In this document: positions 22,961-33,446 of the stretch, in pieces
Layout: each line of letters begins with the position of its first letter
Position numbering within the stretch: position 1 is the first letter of the stretch
Origin: Norana najaformis
Taxonomy: Eukaryota; Annelida; Clitellata; Crassiclitellata; Hormogastridae
Direction: 5' to 3'
Length of the DNA stretch: 64,000 bases
Assembly: GCA_964023275.1 (NCBI GenBank)
Contig: OZ029915.1
Location: forward strand, 16,002,712 to 16,066,711
Translations under genes and position numbers: made by a program
The notes under the pieces: generated by a model
Told to the model about the DNA's origin: nothing
The model's database searches: none
The model's input: the letters and a program-made list of their open reading frames with translations, nothing else

Positions 22961-24040
22961 TATTTCTCCTACAGGACATATAGTCCAATTTGCAGGCAGT
23001 AGAAATGCACTATAAAATCAAAAGATCTAGGCTGTGTAGAGAACACCACGCTGTTGCGTCCAAGATCAGCAGTCAACATGAAGGCAACTACAACCCCCGC
23101 CAGAGGTCGCCATTACGACATCGGATAACATGCTAGGCCCTCCGATGAGCCTATCTTGGGAGGAAGATGTGAATCCCCCACAAACTCTGACAGCGACAGT
23201 GAAGGACATGTATAGGGGATAGACAATGCAGCTGTATGGTCGTGTATAAACACCCCTTATACATTTGACGATCCCCGGGAAGGGGGTCATGTTCAATGAA
23301 CTTGGATAAAAGGGGAAGCGCTCAGGCAATTCGGGAGGATTAAGATTCGAATGGAATGAAGGAGAGATCGGACAGTGAACGCCGGCTAAGAAGAACTCTC
23401 CATATTGAACGCTAACTTTCCGCTAGTTTTATTAACTAATATATTTTTATTAAAATATCGCTTGTGAACCCAACACGTCTCGTTCCTGTGATATGCGCCC
23501 AGTCCAAAAAACAATGAAAAAGAACTAATGTTTGACAAAGGGTAGCATATGGTTTTATCTTATCTTATCCTGCCAGATATTTTGTCAGTATCTCAAAGCA
23601 AATATTTATTTTGATATGTCAAAAATTAATTCTTTAGAGTATCATCTGTCTGATAACATTATACATGAATTTCATCATTGGGAACGTGTAGTGCTATATC
23701 TCGTGGATGCATTATGAGATCTCCGATAGGTGTATTGATGTCCTCCCATTCATTTGTCATGCGACAGTCAGAGGATAAATCTTGCGATCTTGGCTTGACC
23801 CCAAATTCGGACTTTGAAAATTGCCCAAAATTTCTCCACTTAGATGCAGAGATATAGGGTAAAGCTGATATAGGATAAGCTGAAGCACGACATCTTAGCA
23901 TCTCCGATATGTTTAGCTCCTGCACAAACAGCCAATGAGCTGGCTTTGCAGTTCCAATCTACTTTAAATAAGATTCTTGACAGGAAAATTCCTTTTAGAA
24001 CTAAGAGAGTAATAGAGCACACTGCAGTCTTGGTTTAACT
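22961..24040. other. Unassigned stretch
   Basis: A GC-richer island at about 23040-23390 contains an 87-codon minus-strand frame with no recognised domain. The rest is AT-rich and featureless to me. Confidence 0.4.
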
Positions 24041-25310
24041 CTGCCATTTCTGAAGCTAGGCATCGCAGAAGTCAGAGCATTGGTGGCACTGGTGGTGCTA
24101 CTCTCACCTTCCCTTCGACTGCATGAGGTTCAAGCATCAGTGCAAACTTGTGTACAAACTTGCTTCATCTGCCAAATCTGCATATTTAACAAATTTAATT
24201 GGTGAAAGTTCTACATCACCAAAAAACTTTGTGGATAGCTCTGAATAAGTTATTACAAGTTACATACAGAGAAGCTAGATTTGTCCTCTACTGTGTTATC
24301 AGCTACCCAAGAGCTAGCCGGTAAAAAGAGTGCTTTGATGTGCTAGGCCCAACCATCACATCAACTACCAATTTCTCATTAAGTGACAGATCCTTCCCAT
24401 CGGCTTTTGCTCACACCATAGTTAAAGAAAACTTGTGTTAAAGAAACCTGCTCTCGACCCCAGTGACCTCTCCAATTAAAGACCTATCTCAACTATGAAG
24501 TTTTTATATAACATTCTTGAATGGGTAGTCAAAAATCATATGCAAACTGACTTATCTTCCAACTCATTACTATCCTCCTTTCAGTCTGCATACTGTAAGT
24601 TTCATTCAACAGAATCGGCCCTTCTTACTGTTCATAATGACATCATGTGCTAAATGGATAAGGGTAGGATGACAGCACTTGTTCTTCTTGACTTGTCTGT
24701 TGCTTTTGATACTGTTGACCATTCTCTTCTTCATCATCTCCAGCATTGGTTTGGTGTTTCTGGTCCCACCCTAAATTGTTTTGCTACTTATATTAGCCCA
24801 TGAACTCAATCAGAATATTTAAACAGTTATTATTCATCTAGTGCTTTGTTGGCATGTGGTGTTCCATAGGGTTCTGTACTTGATGCTCTTTTGTTTACAT
24901 TATCAGGGATATCATTTATATGCTGATATTACTCAAATTTACATTTCATTTGACAGTTTGTCTTGTCACTGATCTGTGCAGCTGTTGCCCGATGCCTTTG
25001 AGGAGGTTCAGTCTCAATGGCGGTTAATAAACTCCTCCTTAACCCATCAAAGACTGAATTTCTACTACTGGGCACCCCACAACAATTTAAGAAGTTTGAA
25101 TGGCTTAAATTCTTAAAGTTGGGAGACTCACGTGTTGAGCTTACTGACCCTGCTTATGACTTGGGCATTGCTTTTCATTCTACCATGTTTCTCACAAACT
25201 ATGTAAATGGTATTTGTAAGTCGTCATACATTTATATTCATGAGATACACAGAATTAGGTGCCATGTTCCCACGTCCTCTAGAATATCTTTGGCAAACAC
25301 ATTGTTCTCC
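24040..25310 (+). pseudogene. L2-like LINE, subfamily B, linker to RT thumb
   Basis: Fragmented frames give SPIKDLSQL and SKIICKLTYLP (RT start), palm A at about 24700, a YADITQIYISF box in place of YADDTQ at about 24930, then the frame 25017-25310 (SKTEFLLLGTPQQFKKFEWL and so on). It lacks the endonuclease start and the 3' end, where it is joined abruptly to an RTE-like fragment on the other strand. One catalytic Asp is altered and stops are common. Confidence 0.8.
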
Positions 25311-26605
25311 AATCGGAAAACAATCACCCAACTCTCCTTCATATGTCACTGTGCATTGACTGACACCATAAAAGCTCTTGGTGACATCAATTATCCTTGC
25401 TGGAATTCCATAGCTCTTCATTAATTATCTTCCAAAGCAATTCTTGTTGAACACTGTTGAAGGCTTTTTAAATCAATGAATTTAATCAGTACAGGAGTCT
25501 CCTACATTAGAGTCTTCTCAATTATCTGTCTAAGTGTGAAAATTTGTTCGCAGCAGGACAACCCTGCTCTAAATCCTGCCTATTCATGTCTCAGCCTTTT
25601 GTCTATAGCAATCTTCACACAATTCAGCATCACTGAGACCATAATCTTTCCAGGTATCGACAGTAGGGTGATGTCGCTTGAATTTCAGCATTCTCTAAAA
25701 TCATTCTGCCCATTATCCATATGGTGTTGCATAACTTTATCAGCTCTCTTATCACTGTTTCACCCGTTTTTAACATCATTTTGGCTTTTATTTCATCACT
25801 TCCTGCAGCCTTTCAATTTTTAGACTCTTGATTGCCTTTCGTTTCTCACCTTCATTTATATCTTCTATATCTATTTCCAACTCATCAACTTCCTCTTCCC
25901 AGTCTAAGCTTCCAAGTTGTGCTGTTGTTCTGGACAGTTTCGTATACTCTCAAATTGTTCCCTTCCTACATCTGATCTGTTCTTCATGCATTTTTTCATC
26001 TTTCCATTGATCTTTTTTATTGGGAGGGTCTGCACTCCCGTGTTTCCTGAAAGTTCCTACACTATACAAAAGAACGTTTTTGAATCTCCTCTTCTTCCTG
26101 CATCTTCTGCTTCAGTTGTTCTTTCAAGATGTACTTACTTTTGTCATGTCTACATTTCCTCTTAACTTCGTTATCCTTTTCTCTGTATGCTTTATTTAGT
26201 TCTTGTTGGCTTACTCCACTTGTCTATAGCAATCTGCTCCATTTTCTGCCTAAGAAATTTCCTTTCACCTATTGCCTGCCATCTTTCTGTTAAGATTCAT
26301 GACTCCTTCTTGCATCCTCTCTTGAAACCCAGAATCTTTTCTCCAGTATTTATGATTGTGTTGCTCCACGTCTCCCATTTTGTATCACTGCTGGTCTCAT
26401 CTACATCCTCACAAATCTCCAAGATAATAAACCTGTTCTTTAATTCCAACTCACATTGTTGTTGTACTGGTTTTTCTTTCAGGCTATCAGTATTTATGAG
26501 CATTCTCCTCTTCTTTTCTGGTAGTTTATTTAGTTTTATCTTTATTTTGGCTATCAAAACATTATGGTCTCTGTAGATCATGAAACCTCTCAAAGATGAC
26601 ATTCA
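25311..26605 (-). pseudogene. RTE-like LINE, linker and RT N-terminal half
   Basis: From right to left, 26297-26602 reads DHNVLIAKIKIKLNKLPEKK (end of endonuclease and start of the linker). A decayed linker follows, then AGLSCCEQIFTLRQIIEKTL near 25530, then KSYGIPARIIDVTKSFYG at 25311-25421. These are the ordered hallmarks of an RTE-like endonuclease/reverse transcriptase. Frameshifts are frequent and the catalytic DD box is not present. Confidence 0.75.
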
Positions 26606-26724
26606 CCTCCCAGATACACATAAGTGGTCTATTTGGTTGCATGTATTGCTGTCAGGTGACCTCCATGTGAACTTGCATATTTTTCAATGTTGAAAAAGCT
26701 CCCTCCAATCTTTAATATATAATG

Positions 26725-26935
26725 CTGCAGAGGTTCAGTAATCTTTCTCCATTATCAGATCTTTCATCTCTCCCATATGCCCACTTCCCAATTGTTTATT
26801 TATTCACATCCAATTTGCAGTTTGGATTCAAAAAAGGGTTGTGCTGTTCACAAGCACTCCTTGCAGTCACAGCAGTAGGGGATTATTTTACACAGCCCCT
26901 CCAACCCTGGAAAGACCTTATTACAAAGACTGGTT
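26725..26935 (+). pseudogene. LINE reverse transcriptase fragment, other lineage
   Basis: The frame ends in LQFGFKKGLCCSQALLAVTA and VGDYFTQ, resembling the QFGFxxGxSCxxAxxxVxxVVDYF block of jockey-like polymerases. It is short and isolated, and sits between RTE-like and L2-like pieces. Confidence 0.55.
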
Positions 26936-26984
26936 GCGAATGGAAGTGAGGTGTCGTGAAGGTGAAGAAGAGTGCTGTCAAGGG

Positions 26985-27626
26985 GGAGAACAGTGCTGTC
27001 AAAAACTGAATTTATGCTCCTGGGCACTCCACAGCAGCTTAAAACGTTTGAATGGCTTAAATCTTTAAAACTGGGTGATTCACTTGTGGAGTTGGTTGGT
27101 GCTGCTCGTAACTTGGGCGTTATTTTTAATTCTACAATATCTCTCACCAACTATAAAATGGAATTTGTAAGTCATCGTATATGCATATTCGTCACATTCA
27201 CAGATTCTGGCGATAATATTTCTAGCAAACGCACTGGTCTCCAGTTGCCTTGATTACTGTAACTTGCTTCTTACCCATATCACAAAGACAAACATGCAGA
27301 AGCTTCAAAGAATACAGAACTCTTTGGCCAGAGCCATAACTGTTACATCAAAATATGAGCATATAACCCCTGTACTTAAATCCTTGGATTGGCTTCCTAT
27401 TCAGCAAAGAAATTGTTGTTTAAATTGGGGCTTATAGTTTACAAAACACTGAACTCTGGACAACCACAATACTTAAAATAAGTCCTTATTCCTCAAACTC
27501 ATCAATATTCAACCAGGTTATCTGAATACCTTTTTCTTATTGTGCCAGAAACTAGAACTGTTCTTGGTAGGAGAGCTTTTTTGGTTGCTGGACCGAATTT
27601 TGGAATTCTCTTCCACATCAGTGTGT
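26985..27626 (+). pseudogene. L2-like LINE, subfamily B, 5'-truncated
   Basis: It begins KTEFMLLGTPQQLKTFEWL and runs through the thumb (AEASKNTELFGQSH-like) to ETRTVLGRRAFLVAGPNFG. It stops just before the WNSLP block, at the edge of the candidate LTR. Several frameshifts. Confidence 0.8.
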
Positions 27627-27890
27627 CATGCCCAGTCTCTTATATCATGACTCGAGAATCGCTCTACACAAGCTCAACAACACAAGAGCAGAATGCTATG
27701 GTTCCAGATCGACAGTGTCAAACTATTCATTTCCACTGAACTCCAGTTAACGTTGCAGTATATACTCTCTTCGATGTACAATAATTCTCCGTAGTTGTAG
27801 TGAATAAATTTAGAAACACCCTTCCTGGCTCGAGTGTGAATACATCACAATCCTGCCTAATGACATCACAGTGTAGCAGGGTCATGACAG
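27624..27890 (+). repeat. Candidate solo LTR inserted in the subfamily B LINE
   Basis: It starts TGTCATGCCC and ends GGGTCATGACA, an inverted near-repeat beginning TG and ending CA as in LTRs. Inside are a TATA-like AGTATATAC at about 27752 and AATAAA at about 27803. It interrupts the LINE just before its 3' end. No clear target duplication was seen, so this remains a candidate. Confidence 0.4.
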
Positions 27891-27899
27891 GTTATCAAG

Positions 27900-28770
27900 A
27901 AAGGTTCCCAGCTGCTATCCACTGCCTGGTTAGCAAACCTCTCTTCTAAGTAGGCGGCAGTGCATTTTCAGTACCTGGCTCCTTCAGTCTATCAATGCTG
28001 AATCGAGGCTTTGCTGGAAAACTTCTTCTCCGATATCTGAATTTGACCTCCAGCCTGGCCACAACTGCTCTGTGGTTGGTGTCAAACTTCATGCCATGTG
28101 GTACACGGCAGTTTTGCAGCAGCCTCTATCTGATGTTGACAAGGATGTGATCCAGCTCCTTCCTGGTATATCCGTCATTTGAATATCATGACATTTGGTG
28201 TATGTCTTTGCGCAGGAACCATGATCCGCTTATCCTGAGACCTGCTTCAAGGCAAAAGTCAATCAGTCGCTCAGTGGTGTTGTTCACTGTGCCGCTTCCA
28301 AATGGCCCCAGTACAAGCCCACAGCCTGTCCAGCTTGGAACTGCATTGAAGTCTCCCAGGCACATTACCATGCTACCTTTCTTGACTATCGCCACTGCCT
28401 GTTCCAGAGTCCTGTAAAAGGCATCCTTGTTTGCCTTGGATGCCTCATTAGTTGGCGTATATGCTGATACAATGGTCAGATCTCCCAGGGAGTATCTGAA
28501 ATGGGTCAGCAGTACTCTGTTGCTTACTGCGTACCAGAATTTGAGTGCACCCGACACCATGTGGCCCATGGCCAAAACAAAGCCTGACTATCTCACTGAG
28601 CCCTCTGGTTGGCCCAACCATCTGATGGTATAGCCGTCAACCATCATCTCTCCTGCATCCAGCCATTGGACTTCCTGAAGTCCCATGATTTGGATGCCAG
28701 CACCTGGGAACTTCCTAGTCAACAGGCAAGCAGCGCTGGGTCCTGTCAAAAACCTCACAATCCAGGTCCC
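27900..28770 (-). pseudogene. RTE-like LINE endonuclease domain
   Basis: The frame 28186-28575 reads LGDLTIVSAYTPTNEASKAN, then VMCLGDFNAVPSWT (GDFN is the Asp/Asn motif of apurinic-type endonucleases), then GSGTVNNTTERLIDFCLEAG. To the left, out of frame, come NDGYTRKELDHILVN and TNHRAVVA (the catalytic NH). It is an exonuclease/endonuclease/phosphatase-fold domain without an attached polymerase. Confidence 0.8.
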
Positions 28771-29083
28771 TACCTGATGGCATCAATCGATGACACACCA
28801 AATTCAAGCTGCCAATATTCAGAAAGTCAGTTCATCAGGCATAAATCAAACATGCACACCAATCCTTTTCAATTTTCATCGTTATCTTCATAAAATTAGC
28901 AGAATAAACATAGTTCCAAATACATGAAGGGAAAGTATACAACTAACCTTTATTTTGTACATAGCCAACACCAACTGTGATAGTGCAGAAAGCTGCATTT
29001 AAGTGAGTAGATTTAAACCGTACAAGATACTACAGATTAAAAGATATTGTGATCTAGAAGATTATCTTGACCAAATATCTAAC

Positions 29084-29267
29084 CTGAGCTTCAGGTTGGC
29101 TGGAGCCAAGAGAAGCAGCTCCACGCTTCATGAATTCTGTGAGACGTGTGATGGTGCTGACTGACTCCTTGGCAGCAGATGCCAGTTCATCCTGGTTTGA
29201 TCCTGCACCAGCCACCAATTTCTTAGTATTATCGACCAAGACTTTGGCTGTCTTCAAGATGGCCTCC
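29084..29267 (-). CDS. tln: Talin exon 5 of the window: rod bundles R11-R12
   Basis: A 184-bp exon encodes one split codon plus 61 residues, starting EAILKTAKVLVDNTKKLV and ending SSQPEAQ. The acceptor is TTAG at 29268-29271 and the donor GTTAGA at 29083. The first base completes an Arg codon begun by AG at the end of exon 41844-42010, giving the talin-typical FADHR-E-x-ILKTAKVLV junction, the only phase-2 junction among the eight. VSTITRLTEFMKRGAASLG is highly conserved in talins. Confidence 0.97.
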
Positions 29268-30160
29268 CTAAGCATAAACATCAGTAAAAGTAATATATGA
29301 CAGGTGGATAATATTTTTCCTAAAAAGTTAAATCAGTTAATCTGCTGATGAAAACCTATATTTTCATCCCATCCTCTGTGTTCTTATCATTTTGTACTAC
29401 AAGTGTCTTACAAACCTGGCCCTCGTTGATATTTTGCCATGCAGTATTAATCATTGCCTTGCTCATTCAGTCGAAAAATCCACATTTCTTTGCTGCACTT
29501 ACTTTTCAGCCTCTAAAATTTAATATGTTGCTTGTTTTCTATCTTTTGCATACGTATTGGCAGGCTTCCACTCAGGAATTCATGTAGACAGAGAAAAAAA
29601 CAATGATTGCTGAAGAACAGTAACCAACTGAACAATGGCAGACCAATATAGGGCTTAGTCTGAGTTTAGTCTGGTATAAGAGACAGATGTCTGTCTAACT
29701 GTACTAACTACTACTAATACTAAAAAGAATAATAATGAAAGTCCTCATGGCTTATAATGAAAAGAGGCCACTCATTTTATAAAATTGTGAGTTTTCCTAA
29801 TTATACACATTTATTTGATTTTATATTTTGTGCTATTTCTTGTTCTAATTTACTTATACACAGGTGGTTTTTCTAAAAAATATTGCCTAATTCCAAATAT
29901 AACTTTTTTCCTGAATACCTTTAATGTTCCATTTTTACGAACAGTTGTGTTACATATATAGATGGAAGCGTTCTGTAGCGAATGCCAGTGAAAACCCAAT
30001 TTCGATATTTGTAGTCCCTTTTCATATGTGGCATCATAAATATCTGGCCTAAAATGCCACAACTGTAAACACTTGTATGGCATCTTACATTGCTCACACA
30101 ACAAATGAGACGGGCCCTGGCAGAACAGGCTGCTATACATAAAACATAAATACACTCAGC
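29268..30160. other. Intron sequence without assigned features
   Basis: AT-rich. Frames of 79-101 codons on both strands carry no recognised domain. Confidence 0.4.
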
Positions 30161-30164
30161 GTTG

Positions 30165-30375
30165 CCAACTACACATCTTTTTCTGGCTATTGCCTTTGAA
30201 ACACTAGGCCTGATTAACTCAGCCAGAGTTGATTTCAGCTGTGAAGTTGGTCGTCACCTTTGGACCATCTTTGAAGAGTCACAAGATTTCAATTTCCTTT
30301 TCCATTGCCTTTCCATCTGTATCCGGCATTATAACCCCAAAGCATTTCAAGGCATGTTTACTGATGTTGCAGATG
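30165..30375 (+). pseudogene. Restriction-like-endonuclease LINE, C-terminal fragment
   Basis: The frame reads FLAIAFETLGLIN, then VGRHLWTIFEESQDFNFLFH, then CLSICIRHYN and AFQGMF. This corresponds to VPLAFETLGPIN and NAIAFNGTFL in the copy at 31838-33360. It is a diverged orphan piece of the segment following the nuclease domain. Confidence 0.65.
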
Positions 30376-30439
30376 ATACCTCAATTTTCAGATACCCATT
30401 AACAGCTTCTAGCATAAGTTCTTGTTCCTGAGGGATTAC

Positions 30440-31700
30440 CAGGGTTGTTAATATCATGATACATTACCATTATCATTTGGTATTGCCAATATTTTGTCAT
30501 TATAACAACAAGTATTGCAATAATTTTATTTTGATGATAACACTTGTGGATCACCGATAGATTTTCGCCATTAAACTAGCAATACTCAATATCAATACTT
30601 TTTTCTGCTATGTATGGTTTCCTATTTGATTTTCTATAAGAAGCTGTTATCGGCAAAGTGTGATGTGCCGTTGCCAATAATTCATGACCCTTTTTGTTCT
30701 ATTCTGAAGTCTACGGTTTCCAATTACCACTACTGCAAACAACGTCATTGACTGGAAGTACATCCTTTCGTGATCAACGACAAGGCTGGGTTAGTTTAGT
30801 TGATTAATGTTTGTGAAGTTGCAGCTTCAAAATTGTTTGTGAAGTAAGTTAGATATTGAAACGAGCAGGCCTGCTGAAATGATGAAAGCTGAAGTGACAT
30901 CAGAGCAAGTGATTACAGGCTTCAAATATGCCAATCCTAGTGAATCTGAGTGAAGATTCTTATTATTGGTATATGAAATGCACCAAGAGTGAAATGAGCA
31001 AACCTTTCTCTGCCAGAATCGATCGCAGCAAATTTAATGAAACAAAAAATTTCAGTTGGCACATTTATTTTACTAAATGCTGTTTATAATATAATTTTCA
31101 AAGTTGCTACATTTAAAATTTACTAAGGCTGTCATTGCAATTTGGCACTGACTACTTACATCTGCTTTATTGACACTGTATAACCCAGATGTCTGGCTTA
31201 TGTATAGGTTATGCAATTGCTGTGGGATAGATGTTTTGCAAGGGAAGAAGGACCTGAGTTGGATTCCTGCTGTCAAAGTTTAGTGTTGTGAAGAAACAGT
31301 TACAGAGCTTTTTAGAACAGTTGGATGGGTCATTAGTCTAAGCTCTGCTTGCTGGAACTGAACACAGGTTAGATGAAATCTTTACCATCTATGCACTCCT
31401 CTAAACAGCATGCATTTGAAATGATAGTATTCTTACGTCTGGAGAAATGATAGGATGCACTATGGTAACTACTGAAAAGTATGTTAATTAGATTATACTT
31501 CAATACTTTTTGTTAACTTTACTATGTCTGTATTTTATGGACAATATAGGATAACCTACTTAGCGAAAAGCACTGGTGAAAATATTGATGTTGGTACTGC
31601 AATACTTTTAAGAATCAGTACTGGTACTGGCATTGCCAGTATATTTATAATGAAGTATTGGTATTGGTAATACATTTTTCCAATATTGTTAACAGCTCTG
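30440..31700. mobile_element. hAT-like DNA transposon, non-autonomous or decayed
   Basis: The left end CAGGGTTGTTAATATCATG and right end (reverse complement) CAGAGCTGTTAACAATATT are imperfect inverted repeats. Both ends continue into related arms with AATACCAATAC-like motifs. Flanks GGGATTAC (30432-30439) and GTGGTTAC (31701-31708) match at 6 of 8 bases, consistent with an old 8-bp hAT target duplication. The 1.26-kb interior has no recognisable transposase. Confidence 0.55.
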
Positions 31701-31729
31701 GTGGTTACATTTTCCTTGGGGAAAAAACA

Positions 31730-31743
31730 ACAACAACAACAAA

Positions 31744-31775
<32 letters not shown>

Positions 31776-31830
31776 CATATTGGACGATGATGATGATGAT
31801 GATGATTATAATAATAATAATAATATTTAA
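31730..31830 (+). repeat. Compound microsatellite (CAA)n, (TAA)n, (GAT)n
   Basis: Successive runs of CAA, TAA, GAT and again TAA units lie just upstream of the plus-strand RLE-type LINE piece. Confidence 0.9.
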
Positions 31831-31837
31831 GGCAGAT

Positions 31838-33360
31838 TTAAGGCAGTTTCTTCACCACACTCTGGCAACTGGCTTTTGGCGTTGCCCATAAGTGCCTGCG
31901 GCTTGAGGCTAGACGATGAGGCTGTACGCATCGCAACAGGCCTAAGACTTGGGATAGACTTGTGCGCCCCTCACGTTTGCCCCTGCGAGTTTCTGGTAAC
32001 TGCGGACGGCTCGCACAGTCTAGCATGCCCTTTAGGCCCAGGAAGAACAGCAAGACATGCCTGTATCAATGACATCGTGTGGCGTGCCCTTGTGAAGGCT
32101 GGCTTTCCATCAACTAAAGAACCAGCAGGATTGGTTAGGTCCGACGGCCGACGACCTGATGGAGCAACCCTCATTCCTTGGGAAGGGGGTAAATGCTTGA
32201 CCTGGGATGCCACAGTAATCGACACTCTGGCAGTCTCTTATCGATCCAGAACAGCCGTGGTCGCAGGTGCTGCTGATGAGATCGCAGCAGAACGAAAGAC
32301 CTCAAAATACAGTGATATTCTCTCGACACACTGCTTCGTCCCTCTGGCCTTCGAGACTCTAGGCCCCATAAATCAGAAAGGCTTTAGCCTCATCAAGAAA
32401 ATCGGTCGCCATTTAACCCAAGTATCGGGAGACAAGAGGGAGACTTCTTTCCTGTTCCAAAGCCTCTCCATTGCCATCCAGTGATCTAACGCGATTGCCT
32501 TTAATGGCACATTCTTGGAGCCAGATTTAAGCGAAGACTGGCAATTCCAGAGAACAATCACCGGCCGGAAGACAGCCTCAGATCAGTGCGACAAACATTC
32601 TACCCATTCAGACCATGCTTCTTCGCTCCCTCATAATTTCCCTTGTCTTCTACCTGACCGGGAACAGTTGTCTCCTCGCGACCTTCCATCGATGGAAGAA
32701 GAAGCGATTGACTCCAGCTATGACAGAGCATTTACAATGGTTAACAGGAGAATCGACGAACGTTATCTGAAGGATTTAGTTAAGAAGAAGCAATCAGACG
32801 AATTCATGATCTCAGAACTCGCCCTCGACGCAGCGAGCGAGAGTACCCAATCGCAAATCAAGTTCTTCATCGACAACAATACAACGAAGAACAAGACGGC
32901 TGAAATCAAAGAAGGAGAGAAGGGCGTGCCTGAAGCCAAGATTAAAGAAAAGGAGAGAACCTGGAACAGGTCGTCGAGACCCAGCCGACGGGCCCCAACC
33001 GATCCTCTGGGTCAAGGAGCCACACCGCCTGTCGAAGGTCAGCCGGCGGGTCGAGGAGACGTCGACGCTCGGGTCAGTGAAGCCCACGACGCAGGCGCCT
33101 TCAAAGCAGATGATGACGGCGATGAAGAGGAGGGATTTGGTGGTGCTGGATGTTCGTCCGATCCACACCGGAAGTTCTTGCGCTCCATCGAAGAAACGCC
33201 CACAGAACGCTCTACACTTACGCGACCGCTAACTCAGGGTTGCTTCTTCACCACGGTGCTTACAGACAAGATTACGAGATTCGGAGGTGCAGCTAGTCGA
33301 CCTGTTTCCAGTGCGCCAGCCTGGATGCCACAGCAGCTCTACTTGCTCCAGCAACAATAG
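31838..33360 (+). pseudogene. Restriction-like-endonuclease LINE, 3' third with C-terminal extension
   Basis: One reading frame runs 31876-33360, broken by a single TGA at 32482-32484. Residues 30-51 form C-x4-C-x-C-x9-H-x3-C, a CCHC-like knuckle. Residues 88-111 hold RSDGRRPDG and then WDAT, with Asp95 and Asp111 16 apart, the RPD...D pattern of R2-type restriction-like nucleases. VPLAFETLGPIN follows. After the TGA a charged, acidic extension of about 280 residues begins NAIAFNGTFLEPDLSEDW. The polymerase part is missing. The minus-strand copy at 33447-36947 carries the same extension in frame, so it belongs to the element's protein. The TGA probably replaced a sense codon (sister copies read IQ-[RQ]-FNA). 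Confidence 0.75.
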
Positions 33361-33405
33361 ATTTGTTTCATAATTGAAAATGTTCCGACACCCTGGAAGG
33401 CGTTT

Positions 33406-33446
33406 ATAATAATAATAATAATATTAATAATAATAATAATAATAAG
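33406..33446. repeat. (TAA)n run between two facing LINE copies
   Basis: TAATAA units separate the 3' ends of two opposite copies of the same LINE, and probably represent the tail of one or both. Confidence 0.85.

Noticed and set aside
23066..23329. 87-codon minus-strand frame in a GC-richer island as a host exon
   Set aside because: No recognisable domain, and no clear splice sites in phase with talin.
25476..26576. Plus-strand hydrophobic frames that look like membrane proteins
   Set aside because: Antisense of the RTE-like LINE (A/G-rich coding strand), giving Phe/Leu/Ser-rich artefacts.
31658..31891. 77-codon frame rich in Ile, Thr and Met
   Set aside because: Translation of the microsatellite (TAA)n/(GAT)n and part of the LINE out of frame.
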